Source of the DNA: Anaerotruncus sp. | GTDB taxonomy: Bacteria; Bacillota; Clostridia; Oscillospirales; Acutalibacteraceae | Direction of reading: 5' to 3' | Assembly: GCA_022009795.1 (NCBI GenBank) | Contig: CP091724.1 | Coordinates: forward strand, 310,001 to 374,000 | Length of the DNA: 64,000 bases | In this document: one piece after another, positions 19,794 to 29,149 of the stretch | Position numbering within the stretch: the stretch's first letter is position 1 | Layout of the letters: each line of letters starts with the position of its first letter | The notes under the pieces: generated by a model | Told to the model about the DNA's origin: nothing | The model's database searches: none | Seen by the model: the letters and a program-made list of their open reading frames with translations, nothing else | Position numbers and translations under genes: made by a program

Positions 19794-21194
19794 TTGGCAT
19801 TTGAAGGTCTTTCCGAAAGGCTTGAAAATTCCTTTAAAAAACTTCGTGCCAAGGGCAAATTAACCGAGGCAGATGTTAAAGACGCTATGCGTGAAGTTCG
19901 CCTTGCATTGCTTGAGGCGGATGTAAACTATAAGGTTGCCAAGGATTTCACAAAATCCGTAACCGAAAGAGCCATAGGCGAGGATGTTATGGAATCCTTA
20001 ACACCCGGCCAGATGGTTATAAAAATCGTTAATGAAGAGCTTACAAAGCTTATGGGCAGCACCGAAAGCCGCCTTGCGTGTGCAAATCACCCGCCCACGG
20101 TGGTTATGATGTGCGGCCTTCAGGGCTCCGGTAAAACAACCCATTCGGCAAAGCTTGCTTTAAAGCTTAAAAACGAGGGTCACCGCCCGATGTTGGTTGC
20201 CTGCGATATTTACAGACCCGCCGCTATCAAGCAGTTGCAGGTTGTGGGCGAGCAGGTGGGCGTTCCCGTGTTTGAGCGCGGCACGCAAAACCCGGTTGAC
20301 ACCGCAGTTGAAGCCATAAGCTATGCAAAGGATCACGGCCATGATTATGTGTTTCTTGACACGGCAGGCCGCCTTCATATAGATGAAGCACTTATGCAGG
20401 AGCTTCAAAATATTAAATCCACCGTGCACCCGCATGAGATTTTGCTTGTTATTGACGCAATGACGGGTCAGGACGCAGTTAATGTTGCAAAAAGCTTTAA
20501 CGAAACGCTCGGCATAGACGGCGTTATCCTCACTAAGCTTGACGGCGACACAAGAGGCGGCGCCGCATTATCCGTAAGAGCCGTAACCGGCAAGCCGATT
20601 AAATTTGTGGGCACGGGCGAAAAGCTCGGCGATCTTGAAACCTTCCATCCCAATCGCATGGCTTCAAGAATACTCGGAATGGGCGATGTGCTTTCCTTTA
20701 TTGAAAGAGCAGAGCAAAGCCTTGACGAGAAAAAAGCCGCAGAGCTTGAGAAAAAGCTTGCGAAAAATAAATTTGATCTCAATGATTTGCTTGATCAGTT
20801 TGACCAAATATCAAGAATGGGCAGTCTTAAAGACACCATTAAGATGATTCCTCGTATCGGCTCAAAAATCAAGGATGAGGATATCGATGAAAATGCGTTT
20901 GACAGATTCAGAGCCATTATTTATTCGATGACGAAAGATGAACGCGCGCATCCCGATATTATAAATCCATCGCGAAAGCGCAGAGTTGCCGCGGGCTGCG
21001 GAATGCAGGTTGAGGATGTTAATAAACTCCTTGCACAATTCAGGCAAATGAAAAAGATGATCAGCCAATTCGGTGGCAACAAAGGCCCTAAAATGAGCAA
21101 AAAAATGCGCCGAATGATGCAGCAAAACCCCGAAATGGCTCAAAAGATGATGGGCGTGACGGGCGGCGGAAAAAACAATCCTTTCGGATTTTAA
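19794..21194 (+). CDS. ffh: Signal recognition particle GTPase Ffh
   Basis: Binds 4.5S/SRP RNA and signal peptides of nascent membrane proteins and docks with FtsY. Unbroken, about 467 aa. N domain (AFEGLSERLENSFKKLRAKG), G domain with GLQGSGKTTHSAKLA, DTAGRLH and TKLDGDTRGGAALS, and a Met-rich M domain ending GNKGPKMSKKMRRMMQQNP. The frame is open from 19755, but relatives start at MAFEGLS, so I choose TTG at 19794; TTG at 19785 is nearly as good. It is followed by rpsP, khpA, rimM and trmD, the standard order. Confidence 0.96.
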   Translation: MAFEGLSERLENSFKKLRAKGKLTEADVKDAMREVRLALLEADVNYKVAKDFTKSVTERAIGEDVMESLTPGQMVIKIVNEELTKLMGSTESRLACANHPPTVVMMCGLQGSGKTTHSAKLALKLKNEGHRPMLVACDIYRPAAIKQLQVVGEQVGVPVFERGTQNPVDTAVEAISYAKDHGHDYVFLDTAGRLHIDEALMQELQNIKSTVHPHEILLVIDAMTGQDAVNVAKSFNETLGIDGVILTKLDGDTRGGAALSVRAVTGKPIKFVGTGEKLGDLETFHPNRMASRILGMGDVLSFIERAEQSLDEKKAAELEKKLAKNKFDLNDLLDQFDQISRMGSLKDTIKMIPRIGSKIKDEDIDENAFDRFRAIIYSMTKDERAHPDIINPSRKRRVAAGCGMQVEDVNKLLAQFRQMKKMISQFGGNKGPKMSKKMRRMMQQNPEMAQKMMGVTGGGKNNPFGF

Positions 21195-21277
21195 ATAGGT
21201 ATTAACCCGAGAAATCAAAAAAATCGGTTAGTAAATATAATAATTTTTTTAATAATATTTTTTTGGAGGTAACAAAA

Positions 21278-21521
21278 ATGGCAGTAAAAATCAGACTTCG
21301 CAGAATGGGCGCAAAGAAGGCTCCTTTCTATCGTGTAGTTGTAGCAGATTCAAGATTCCCGAGAGACGGTCGCTTCATTGAGGAAATCGGCACATATAAC
21401 ACAATGGTTGATCCCGCCGAAGTTAAAATCGATGCCGAAAAGGCAAAGAAGTGGATTGCTAACGGCGCACAGCCCACAGACACAGTTAAGAGCATTCTTA
21501 AAAAAAGAAGGCATTCTTTAA
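21278..21521 (+). CDS. rpsP: Ribosomal protein S16 (bS16), frameshift near the end
   Basis: Small-subunit protein. MAVKIRLRRMGAKKAPFYR and VADSRFPRDGRFIEEIGTYN are diagnostic. GGAGGT lies 9 bases before the ATG. An A run at 21519-21526 region shifts the frame; with one A fewer the protein ends naturally as KSILKKEGIL, about 81 aa. As written the frame would add an aberrant tail to about 21541. Confidence 0.95.
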
Positions 21522-21562
21522 TCTTTAATCATTCTATTTAAAGATTAGTGGAGGTGTTTTCT

Positions 21563-21797
21563 TTGAAAGATTTGTTGATATCCATAACAAAAAGGCTTGG
21601 TGGATAATCCGGATGCCGTTTCTGTTGATGTTGATGAACCTAATGAAGAAGGCGTTGTCTTTTTATCATCTGCATGTTGCAGAAGAGGATATGGGCAGAG
21701 TCATCGGTAAGCAGGGCAGAATAGCAAAGGCTATTCGCGTTGTTATGCGCGCGGCGGCAACAAGAAACGATGAAAAATTTCCGTTGAAATCGATTGA
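21563..21797 (+). CDS. khpA: RNA-binding KH protein KhpA (YlqC), frameshifted
   Basis: Small single-KH-domain RNA chaperone, about 77 aa, which pairs with KhpB/Jag and affects cell length and sRNA biology in Firmicutes. The start TTG at 21563 follows GGAGGTG. Seen: KDLLISITKRLVDNPDAV, then HVAEEDMGRVIGKQGRIAKAIRVVMRAAA with the GxxG loop (GKQG). The repaired end is KISVEID, typical of the family. Shifts near 21597, 21655 and 21777. Confidence 0.9.
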
Positions 21798-21840
21798 TTT
21801 CGCGAAAAGCCCGCAAGGGTGTTAAAAACATATAAAATCA

Positions 21841-21868
21841 GCCGCAATTTTAAGTTGCGGCTTTTTTA
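21841..21868 (+). terminator. Hairpin between khpA and rimM
   Basis: Perfect stem GCCGCAA/TTGCGGC followed by six T. It lies only 14 bases before the rimM ATG, so it may attenuate and not fully stop transcription into rimM-trmD. Confidence 0.75.
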
Positions 21869-21881
21869 TTTAGAGGTGCTT

Positions 21882-22391
21882 ATGAAAAAATATCTTGAAG
21901 TGGGCAAAATCGTGAACACGCACGGTATTCGCGGCGAGCTTAAATTGCAGCTTTGGTGCGACGATGCCGAATATTTAAAGCAGTTTAAAACACTCTATTT
22001 TGATGAAAATGGCAATAAAAGCATAAAGCTTCTTTCCGTTCGTCCGCACAAAAATGCCGCCATAATCAAGCTTGAGGGTGTTGATAATATGGATAGTGCA
22101 GAGCAGCTTAAAAACAGCATTTTGTTTGCCGACAGGGACGATGCGCCTCAGGAAGAGGGCGCACATTATATTCAGGATATTATCGGCTGTGAAGCCGTTG
22201 ATGCCGAAACGGGCGAAAGCTACGGCAGGGTGAGCGATGTGCTCAATTACGGCGCTTCGGATATTTTGGAAATCAAAAGCGGAAAGAAAACGAATCTTGT
22301 GCCGCTTGTTGACGATATCGTTTGCGAAATAGATGAAATCGGCGGTGTGATTAAGATAAAACCTATAAAGGGGCTTTTTGATGAGAATTGA
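21882..22391 (+). CDS. rimM: Ribosome maturation factor RimM
   Basis: 16S rRNA processing factor that binds S19. 169 aa, unbroken. It starts MKKYLEVGKIVNTHGIRGEL and has the C-terminal PRC-barrel domain (ALVPLVDD-like: NLVPLVDDIVCEID). The ATG at 21882 follows AGAGGTG, and the longer open frame upstream runs through the terminator and is ignored. The stop overlaps the trmD start by 11 bases. Confidence 0.95.
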   Translation: MKKYLEVGKIVNTHGIRGELKLQLWCDDAEYLKQFKTLYFDENGNKSIKLLSVRPHKNAAIIKLEGVDNMDSAEQLKNSILFADRDDAPQEEGAHYIQDIIGCEAVDAETGESYGRVSDVLNYGASDILEIKSGKKTNLVPLVDDIVCEIDEIGGVIKIKPIKGLFDEN

Positions 22392-23110
22392 TATTTTAAC
22401 CCTCTTTCCGGAAATGTGCTATTCGTATCTTAACGAAAGCGTTGTGGGCAGAGCACGCAATGCGGGTGCGCTTGAAATCGAATGTACAGATATAAGGGAT
22501 TATACGGTCGATAAGCACAACAGGGTGGACGACGCACCTTACGGCGGAGGAATGGGCATGATAATGCAGGCACAGCCCGTTTTTGATTGCTATAATGATA
22601 TCTGTAAAAAAGCAGGCGCAAAGGTTCATTTGATATATTTGACTCCGCAGGGAAAAACACTTACTCAGCAGCGTGTTAAGGAACTTGCGAAATACGATAA
22701 TTTGGCTTTGCTTTGCGGCCATTATGAGGGTATGGATGAGCGTGTTATAGAGGAATTGCAGCCGGAGGAAATCTCGGTTGGAGATTATGTGCTCACCGGC
22801 GGCGAATTGCCCGCTTTAATTGTCGCAGACTCTGTTGCAAGAATGATTCCGGGTGTGCTTTCAAACGAGGAATGCTTCACCGATGAAAGCCATTTTTCCT
22901 CGCTTCTTGAATATCCCCAATATACGCGCCCGGTTGAATGGCACGGCAGAAAGGTGCCGGATATTTTGCTTTCCGGTCACCACGCAAACATAGATAAATG
23001 GCGCAGGCAGCAGTCAATAATCCGCACGAAAGAACGCAGGCCGGATATGCTCGAAAAAAAGCCGAACTTACGGCTAAAGAGCGCAAATTTTTTTGTCTGA
23101 TTTAAAATGA
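22381..23110 (+). CDS. trmD: tRNA (guanine37-N1)-methyltransferase, frameshift near the end
   Basis: Makes m1G37 in tRNAs with CNN codons, using SAM in a trefoil knot. About 243 aa. MRIDILTLFPEM, PYGGGMGMIMQAQP, LCGHYEGMDERVIEE and SVGDYVLTGGELPALI are diagnostic. Two compensating shifts in the A run at 23055-23061 and T run at 23089-23095 alter the tail; the repaired end reads AELTAKERKFLSDLK with TGA at 23108. Start ATG 22381, overlapped with rimM. Confidence 0.96.
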
Positions 23111-23203
23111 TAATAAAAAAAATTATGTGTATTTTTGCACAAAATCAAGGCAGCTCAATTTGTTTTTTTAATTCATAAGTCATACGAAGTTTGCTTCATT
23201 TCA

Positions 23204-23231
23204 TTGACCTAAACAAGTTTAGTGGTATAAT
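23204..23231 (+). promoter_or_regulatory. Promoter of ptsH
   Basis: TTGACC, 16-base spacer, perfect TATAAT, 55 bases before the ATG. It follows the trmD operon in an A/T-rich gap. Confidence 0.75.
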
Positions 23232-23286
23232 ATGTAATGCAGTCAAAAAGGCAAACTTATTTTTGATTTTGATGAGAGGTTTTATT

Positions 23287-23550
23287 ATGTTTGTTAAAGA
23301 TGTAACGGTTGAAAATCAGGTTGGCTTGCATGCCCGCCCGGCAACATTTTTTATCCAGAAGGCAAATGAGTTTAAGTCTTCCATTTGGGTTGAAAAGCAG
23401 GAAAGAAGAGTTAATGCAAAATCACTCTTAGGTGTGCTTTCTCTCGGCATCATGGGCGGCACGGATATCCGTATCATTGCAGACGGCTCTGATGAAAAAG
23501 AGGCTGTTGAAGGCCTTGTTGCTCTCGTTAAAAGCGGCTTCACCGATTGA
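23287..23550 (+). CDS. ptsH: HPr-family phosphocarrier protein
   Basis: 87 aa, unbroken. The active-site His is in NQVGLHARPATFF (His15 region) and the regulatory Ser46 region is NAKSLLGVLSLGI. HPr passes phosphate from enzyme I to sugar PTS enzymes II; Ser46 phosphorylation supports CcpA-type catabolite repression. His is present, so it is not a Crh. It has its own promoter and terminator. The site AGAGG precedes the ATG. Confidence 0.95.
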   Translation: MFVKDVTVENQVGLHARPATFFIQKANEFKSSIWVEKQERRVNAKSLLGVLSLGIMGGTDIRIIADGSDEKEAVEGLVALVKSGFTD

Positions 23551-23566
23551 TTTATTGGCAAAATTT

Positions 23567-23602
23567 TACGGCACAGATTTTTTTCTGCGCCGTATTTTTT
23601 TA
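23567..23602 (+). terminator. Terminator after ptsH
   Basis: Stem TACGGC...GCCGTA with an inner CAG/CTG pair, then a run of seven T. Confidence 0.8.
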
Positions 23603-23653
23603 TTTACCGGCATTTTTAATTTGTGGTAAAAATATTCTTAGGCAGGTGAGAGA

Positions 23654-25473
23654 ATGACAGAAAAAGAGCTTCGCAAAAAGCGATGGCGCTTCCGCTTCAG
23701 CCGGGCGTTTATATAATGAAAAACAAGGATAAAAAAATCATCTATATCGGCAAGGCGAAAAAGCTTAAAAACCGAGTTTCCTCTTATTTCGGCTCGCATT
23801 CCAATCATTCTCTTAAAGTAATCAGAATGGTTGAAAATGTTGATGATTTTGATTACATCCTTGTGAACACCGAATTTGAAGCCCTCGTGCTTGAATGCTC
23901 GCTGATTAAGCAGCATATGCCGAAATATAATATTTTGCTTAAGGACGATAAGGGCTATAATTATATAAAAATCACCAAGGGTGATTTCCCGATTATTTCC
24001 GAATGTAAGCGTATTGACGACGACGGCGCAACTTATATAGGACCTTATATTTCAAATTTCTCCGTTAAGCAGGCGGTGGAGGAAACGCTGAAGATATTTA
24101 AGCTTCCGCGTTGCAGCAAGCGATTCCCGCAGGATTACGGCAAATCACGCCCGTGCCTTAACGGTTTTATGGGGCTTTGCTCCGCACCGTGCGCAGGCAA
24201 AATCACGCAGGCCGAATATCTTAAAAATGTAAACGATGCCGTGGCATTCCTTAAAGGCGGCAGCCAGGCGGCTGTTAGGGAAATGACGGCACAGATGAAT
24301 GAGCTTTCCGAAAATCTGCAATTTGAGGAGGCCGCCAAATTGCGCGACAGAATTCGCGCCATAAAAAATCTTGACGAGCGGCAAAATGTTGTTTCCATCA
24401 ATGTGCCCGAGGAGGATGTTTTTGCTCTTGTAAACGGCAAAAAGAAAGCCTGCTTTGAGGTTATCCGCTTTCAAAACGGTAAGCTTACGGACACGGAATT
24501 TTGGCTTATTGATTCGCAGGATGATCTTGAAAGCGCGCGCACGGAACTTATTGAGCAGTATTATTCAATGCGCGAGCGCGTGCCCTCCAGAATAGCTTTG
24601 GACGGTGCTTGCGAGGACGAGGCTTTGCTGCATGATTTTCTTGAAAACAAACGCGGCAAAAAGGTGGAATTTATTCATCCTCAAAAGGGCGAGCATCTTT
24701 CAATCGTGAATATGTGCATAAGAAATGCAAACGAGCATTTGGCGCAAAATGAGGGCAGGCTCGGCAGGGAATTTGCCGCGCTTGAGGAATTGGCTTCGCT
24801 TCTCGGCCTTAAAAAGCCGCCGGAATATATAGAAAGCTATGATATATCGCACACCTTCGGCGCGGATAATGTGGCGGGAATGGTTGTTTTTCACAACGGC
24901 AGGCCGATGAAATCCGCATATAAACGATTTGCCATAAAAGGGTTTGACGGGCAAAATGATGTCGGCTCCATGAACGAGGTGCTCATGCGCCGTTTTAATC
25001 ATTATTATAACGATGAGGAGGGCAGCACCTTTAAAAATTCTGCCCGATTTGATTTTTGCTGGACGGCGGTCAGCCTCAAGTGCATGCCGTGCTGCCGATT
25101 ATAGAAAAAAATGGGGCTGAATGTGCCCGTTTTTCGGCATGGTTAAGGATAACAAGCACCGCACGCGCGCAATTGCTTTCGGCGGCGGTGAAATCGAAAT
25201 AAATTCGCACCGCTCGGCGTTTACGCTTGTTTCAAACATTCAGGAGGAAGTTCACCGCTTTGCGATTTCATATCATCACAAAAAGCACGCAAAAAGCACT
25301 TTTTCATCCGGCTTGCTTCAAATTGAGGGTATAGGCGAGAAAAAGGCAAAGGCATTGCTTCGCCACTTTAAAACAATCAGAAAAAAATTAAAGAATGTGA
25401 TGAGGCGCAGCTTCGTGAATGTCCGTCAATAAGTGAAAAAAACGCGCGCGATATTTACGAATTTTTATCATAA
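23654..25473 (+). CDS. uvrC: Excinuclease UvrC, three frameshifts
   Basis: Nuclease subunit of nucleotide excision repair. About 606 aa, full length when repaired. GIY-YIG domain (LPLQPGVYIMKNKDKKIIYIGKAK), UVR motif around EELSENLQFEEAAKLRDRI, the RNase-H-like domain with YDISHTFGADNVAGMVVF and LDGGQPQ, and a helix-hairpin-helix end (LLQIEGIGEKKAKALLRHFK). The start at 23654 follows AGGTGAGAG; shifts are near 23675, 25040-25065 and 25384. It is oddly separate from uvrA and uvrB. Confidence 0.95.
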
Positions 25474-25497
25474 AATGTAAAAATAATATTTACTCAC

Positions 25498-25526
25498 TTG
25501 ACTATGGTGGCGTTCGTCTGTATAAT
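25498..25526 (+). promoter_or_regulatory. Promoter of rsmD-coaD operon
   Basis: TTGACT, 17-base spacer, TATAAT. It overlaps the region just after the uvrC stop and lies 59 bases before the rsmD ATG. Confidence 0.75.
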
Positions 25527-25584
25527 GTGATATGTATAAATTTAAGTGTGCGGCAGTGCCCGCCGCTTTTAAGGATCTTTTATT

Positions 25585-26132
25585 ATGAGAGTTATTACCG
25601 GCTCGGCGCGCGGCAGAAGGCTTGAAACTCTGCCCGGCGAGGATGTAACAAGGCCGACTTCGGAAAGCGTTAAAGAAGCGCTTTTCAGCATGATTCAATT
25701 TGAAATCGAGGGCAGGCGTGTGCTTGACCTTTTCGCCGGCTCAGGCCAGCTTGGAATTGAGGCTTTGTCAAGAGGGGCGGCCTCCTGTGTTTTTGTTGAA
25801 AACAATAAAAGTGCAAAGGCAGTTGTTGAAAAAAACATCTTGCATTGCGGCTTGCAGGACAGGGCTAATATCTATTTAAGCGACGCCGTTTCATATGCTT
25901 CAAGAAGCGCAACCTATGATATAGTTTTTCTTGACCCGCCTTATCACAAAAATCTTGTTGATAAAGTGTTGCCGCTTGTGGCGGCCAATATGAGCGATGG
26001 CGGAATAATTGCCTGCGAAACCGCAAAAGACGAGGCTTTGCCCGAATCGTGTGCAGGTTTTTTTCCGTTGCCAAAGAGAAAAAATACGGAAAAATCAAGC
26101 TTACGCTTTACCGAAAGGATGCCGAAGAATGA
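25585..26132 (+). CDS. rsmD: 16S rRNA (guanine966-N2)-methyltransferase RsmD, frameshift near the end
   Basis: Methylates G966 of 16S rRNA. About 183 aa. MRVITGSARGRRLETLPG, RPTSESVKEALFSM, the SAM loop VLDLFAGSGQLGIEALSRGA, and the catalytic motif FLDPPYHK. The frame slips in the T run at 26058-26064 or the following A run; the true tail reads YGKIKLTLYRKDAEE and ends at 26132, overlapping the coaD ATG. Confidence 0.94.
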
Positions 26133-26620
26133 AAATAGCATTGTGCCCCGGGAGCTTTGATCCCGTAACCTTGGGCCATATAGATATAATCGAACGCACG
26201 GCAGAGCTTTTCGATAAGGTTATCGTGCTTGTGATGAGCAACAGCGCAAAGCATTCGCTTTTCAGTATTGACGAGCGCGTGGAATTGCTTAAAAGGTGCA
26301 TAAAAAACAGTAATGTTGAGGTTGATACTTATAACGGATTACTTGTTGATTATGCAAAAGAGGTTGATGCCGTTTCCATTGTTAAGGGCTTGCGTGCCGT
26401 TTCGGATTTTGATTACGAATTTCAGCAGGCTCTCACAAATAAAAGCTTGTTGCCGCAGATTGAAACGGTGTTTCTGGCGGCCAAGGGCGCAAATATGTTT
26501 TTATCATCAAGCATGGTAAAAGAGGTTTGCAGCCTGAACGGGGATATTTCCCGATTTGTTCCAAAAGAAATTTTAAATGATGTTATATTAAGATGTAAAG
26601 GAGAAATTTCAAATGACTAA
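26129..26620 (+). CDS. coaD: Phosphopantetheine adenylyltransferase
   Basis: Penultimate step of coenzyme A synthesis: 4'-phosphopantetheine plus ATP to dephospho-CoA. 163 aa, unbroken. It begins MKIALCPGSFDPVTLGHIDI (the T/HxGH nucleotidyltransferase motif) and has SSSMVKEV. ATG at 26129 overlaps rsmD (ATGA), and its end overlaps the next start by eight bases. Confidence 0.97.
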   Translation: MKIALCPGSFDPVTLGHIDIIERTAELFDKVIVLVMSNSAKHSLFSIDERVELLKRCIKNSNVEVDTYNGLLVDYAKEVDAVSIVKGLRAVSDFDYEFQQALTNKSLLPQIETVFLAAKGANMFLSSSMVKEVCSLNGDISRFVPKEILNDVILRCKGEISND

Positions 26621-27173
26621 TACCGATATATTGCTTGAAGATCTTGAGGATGTGCTTGATGACGCAACCTCAATGCCGATGACCAAAAAAAGCCTTGTTG
26701 ATGTGGAAAAGATTAAAACCATAATCGAGGATATTCGCCTTAATACTCCGCAGGAAACAAAGCAGGCAAAGGCTATTGTTGATTCAAGAAACAGCATTAT
26801 CGAAGAGGCTAAAAAGGAAGCCGCCGATATTATCGCTCAGGCTCAGGAGCAGGCTCGCGAGCTTGTTGCACGCGATCAAATCACCCAAACCGCTCAGGCC
26901 GAAGCTGCGGATATCACCGCCAAGGCAAAGGAAGAGGGCGAGGCTTATGTTCGCGATGCTCAAAATCAGGCAACGGAAATTCTCGGCAATGCCACAACTC
27001 AGGCAAATGAGATGGTAACAAATGCTCAGAATAAGAGCCGTGAAATGCTTACGGCAGTTCAAAATTATGCCGATGATACTCTTCTTTCCATTGACGATTC
27101 GCTTTATAAAGCACTTGCCGATGTAAGAAGAATCCGCCAGGGCATTAACAACACAAAAAATCACGCCGAGTAA
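26613..27173 (+). CDS. Coiled-coil protein downstream of coaD, function unknown
   Basis: 186 aa, unbroken. The middle (about 50-150) is Ala/Glu/Gln-rich with heptad-like repeats such as EAKKEAADIIAQAQEQAREL, like ATP synthase subunit b or DivIVA-type rods. Clostridial genomes often carry a similar gene next to coaD, annotated as ATPase or V-type subunit H-like, with no proven role. There is no membrane segment. It is translationally coupled to coaD and ends at a strong terminator. A cell-division or scaffold role is only a guess. Confidence 0.8.
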   Translation: MTNTDILLEDLEDVLDDATSMPMTKKSLVDVEKIKTIIEDIRLNTPQETKQAKAIVDSRNSIIEEAKKEAADIIAQAQEQARELVARDQITQTAQAEAADITAKAKEEGEAYVRDAQNQATEILGNATTQANEMVTNAQNKSREMLTAVQNYADDTLLSIDDSLYKALADVRRIRQGINNTKNHAE

Positions 27174-27187
27174 TTTAGGCGTATAAA

Positions 27188-27230
27188 GCAAAACGGCGCA
27201 GCTGATTAAAGCTGCGCCGTTTTGCTTTTT
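27188..27230 (+). terminator. Terminator of the rsmD-coaD operon
   Basis: A perfect 16-bp stem (27188-27203 with 27210-27225), six-base loop and T run. Confidence 0.92.
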
Positions 27231-27315
27231 ATTATGTGTTGTTTGATTATTCGGCAAATTTGATTTCGGAATTTGCTTTGTGCTGCATTGGGGCCGAAGC
27301 CTTATGCCATAAGCT

Positions 27316-27612
27316 TTATGCCGCTGTTTTAAAGCTTTCCGGCTCCTGAGTGCATTTGAGCCCAAAATAAGCGTTTTCCTCAAGCTTTGCTTTGCGGCAG
27401 GCTCTTTCGTGCCTTCTCTGTGCTTTTTTCTCTTTCTTTAAAAACACCGCCGAATATATTGCCGCGCAAACGATAATCTCAGCCACGAAAAGAATTCTCG
27501 TTTGTGATTGAGTTAAACTGCCGAAAAAGCTTAAAGGGAAGCACCATTGCCGCAAAGCCCGCAATTGCCGTTGCTGCCGCCGTTAAAATTGTTTTTTTAC
27601 CGTGTTATTCAT
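27316..27612 (-). CDS. Small membrane protein of unknown function, frameshifted
   Basis: About 99 aa after repair. Two hydrophobic stretches are seen: TILTAAATAIAGFAAMVLPF near the N-terminus and ILFVAEIIVCAAIYSAVFL in the middle, followed by a very basic segment (KKEKKAQRRHERACRKAK). I do not recognise the family. The start at 27612 has GAAAGGAGA upstream on the minus strand. Shifts lie near 27590 and 27540. It is downstream of the MocR-type regulator on the same strand, with 160 bases between, which contain the dyad AGTCC-N7-GGGACT near 27711 and may hold its own promoter. Confidence 0.55.
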
Positions 27613-27771
27613 AATTGAAATCTCCTTTCAAACATTTGTTTTTGTTTTTTTGCTTACAATTACATTTTTACACAAAGGAGATAAAATTGCAATAGGGTAT
27701 TTGCTCAGAGTCCCAAAATAAGGACTGATAGAACAAAAATTCTAAAAAAATCATTGCATTTTTTTAACGCT

Positions 27772-29027
27772 TTAACGGCGTTTTTCAAGTTCGTTTTCGG
27801 GTATTGAGGCGGGATTGAGCACCAAAGTGATAAATTCTTTTTCCGTATTTTTCAATAAAAATCGAGATTCCTTTTTCAAAAAAACATCATTATTGCCTGC
27901 AAATTTTTGTGCGCATTATGATTTGAAGCGAATTTTTCGCTTATTTCAATGCTTTGTGCCATCATCGCAAAAATTCGTTTTGCAGCAGCTTTTTAAGCTT
28001 TTTTTGGCTTTTTGCCGTGTAAAAGCGCCTTGTTTTTTTCTTGTTTGCGATGCAAGATAGCCGTCGCGAATAAATCCGCAAAGCGCAATTTGCTCCGTTT
28101 TTGCTTTGCCGTTTGGCTGAATTTATATATATTTTCGTTGTAAAGCGCAGCAAGCCCCTCGGTGAGCACCATAAAACTTATGCGAATTGAGGGCAAAAGC
28201 AGGCGCGAAAACGAGCCTATGTAAACCACATTTGTGCCGCCTGCAAGCGCGTGGAGTGATGGGGTGGGGCGGCTGTTGTATTGAAAATCGCTTTCGTAAT
28301 CGTCTTCAATAACGATACTGCCGCGGGCTGCCGAATATGAAACAAGCTCTATTCGGCGCTTGTTTGGCATAACATCACCCCATCTTGTCATGTGAGAAGG
28401 GGAAACATAGATTATGTCGGCGTCCTTATATCTGTAATGCACATCAAAGCCTGCTTCGCCGAATTGCGCGGCGCTTTGCCTGAAGCTTTTATCTGGAAAA
28501 GAAACGGAACTGCCTTTTTTCAGCAGTGAAGTTAGCACAAAGAGCAGGCTTTGCACACCTGCACCGATTATAATTCTGTTCGGCGAGGCGGTAACGTTTC
28601 GCTTCACTCTTATATATTCGGAAATTGCTTCGCGAAGCTCCCGTTCTCCGCGCGGCTCGCTGTAAGAAAGCAGCTTTTCATCCTGCCTCAGTGCCGCTTT
28701 TATGTGTCTGCGCCAAACATCAAAATCAAAGCTTTCGCGGTCTGCCGCCGTGCCGTTGAAATCATACTTGGGGCGGTCTGTGCCGGTGCTTTCGCGCTTT
28801 TCTTTGCTGCCCTTGGGTGATTTATATGAAACATAGTATCCGCTTTGCGGCTCGCTGATGATATATCCGTCCGCCGCCAAGGCAAAATATGCGTTTTGAA
28901 CCGTGGTGCGGCTCAGCGAATAAAGCACGCTTGCCTTGCGAACGGAGGGCAGCTTGCCGCCGTATTCGATTTGTCCGCTTGTGATTTCGTTTTTTATGCT
29001 GTTGTATAAATCGTTGTATTTACTCAT
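27772..29027 (-). CDS. MocR/GabR-type regulator with a substituted PLP site
   Basis: GntR-type winged helix (1-70: LPSVRKASVLYSLSRTTVQNAYFAL) joined to an aminotransferase class I fold (about 90-400), the MocR layout. The stretch IEDDYESDFQYNSRPTPSLHAL is typical. At the next motif, normally GTFSK where Lys binds pyridoxal phosphate, this protein reads GSFSRLLLPSIRISF: the Lys is Arg (codon CGC). It may therefore bind PLP without a Schiff base or not at all. The C-terminal third is frameshifted several times (near 28110, 28050, 27975, 27865); the end at 27772 comes from a repaired LVLNPASIPENELEKRR. Targets may be itself, the small membrane gene or the divergent radical SAM gene. Confidence 0.85.
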
Positions 29028-29149
29028 ATCTGTACCCTAAAAAAATCAAGAAAAACTGTGTCTGTAAATAATGCCGATTTTTATTATATAATTATTTAAT
29101 AAGATAAACAAGCCCTTTTTTTGGACTTAATGAAAGGTTGTGGCACTTT

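Noticed and set aside
21500..21830. Programmed frameshifting in rpsP and khpA
   Set aside because: Shifts occur at plain A/T runs without a stimulating structure, and the same happens throughout the window, so errors are more likely.
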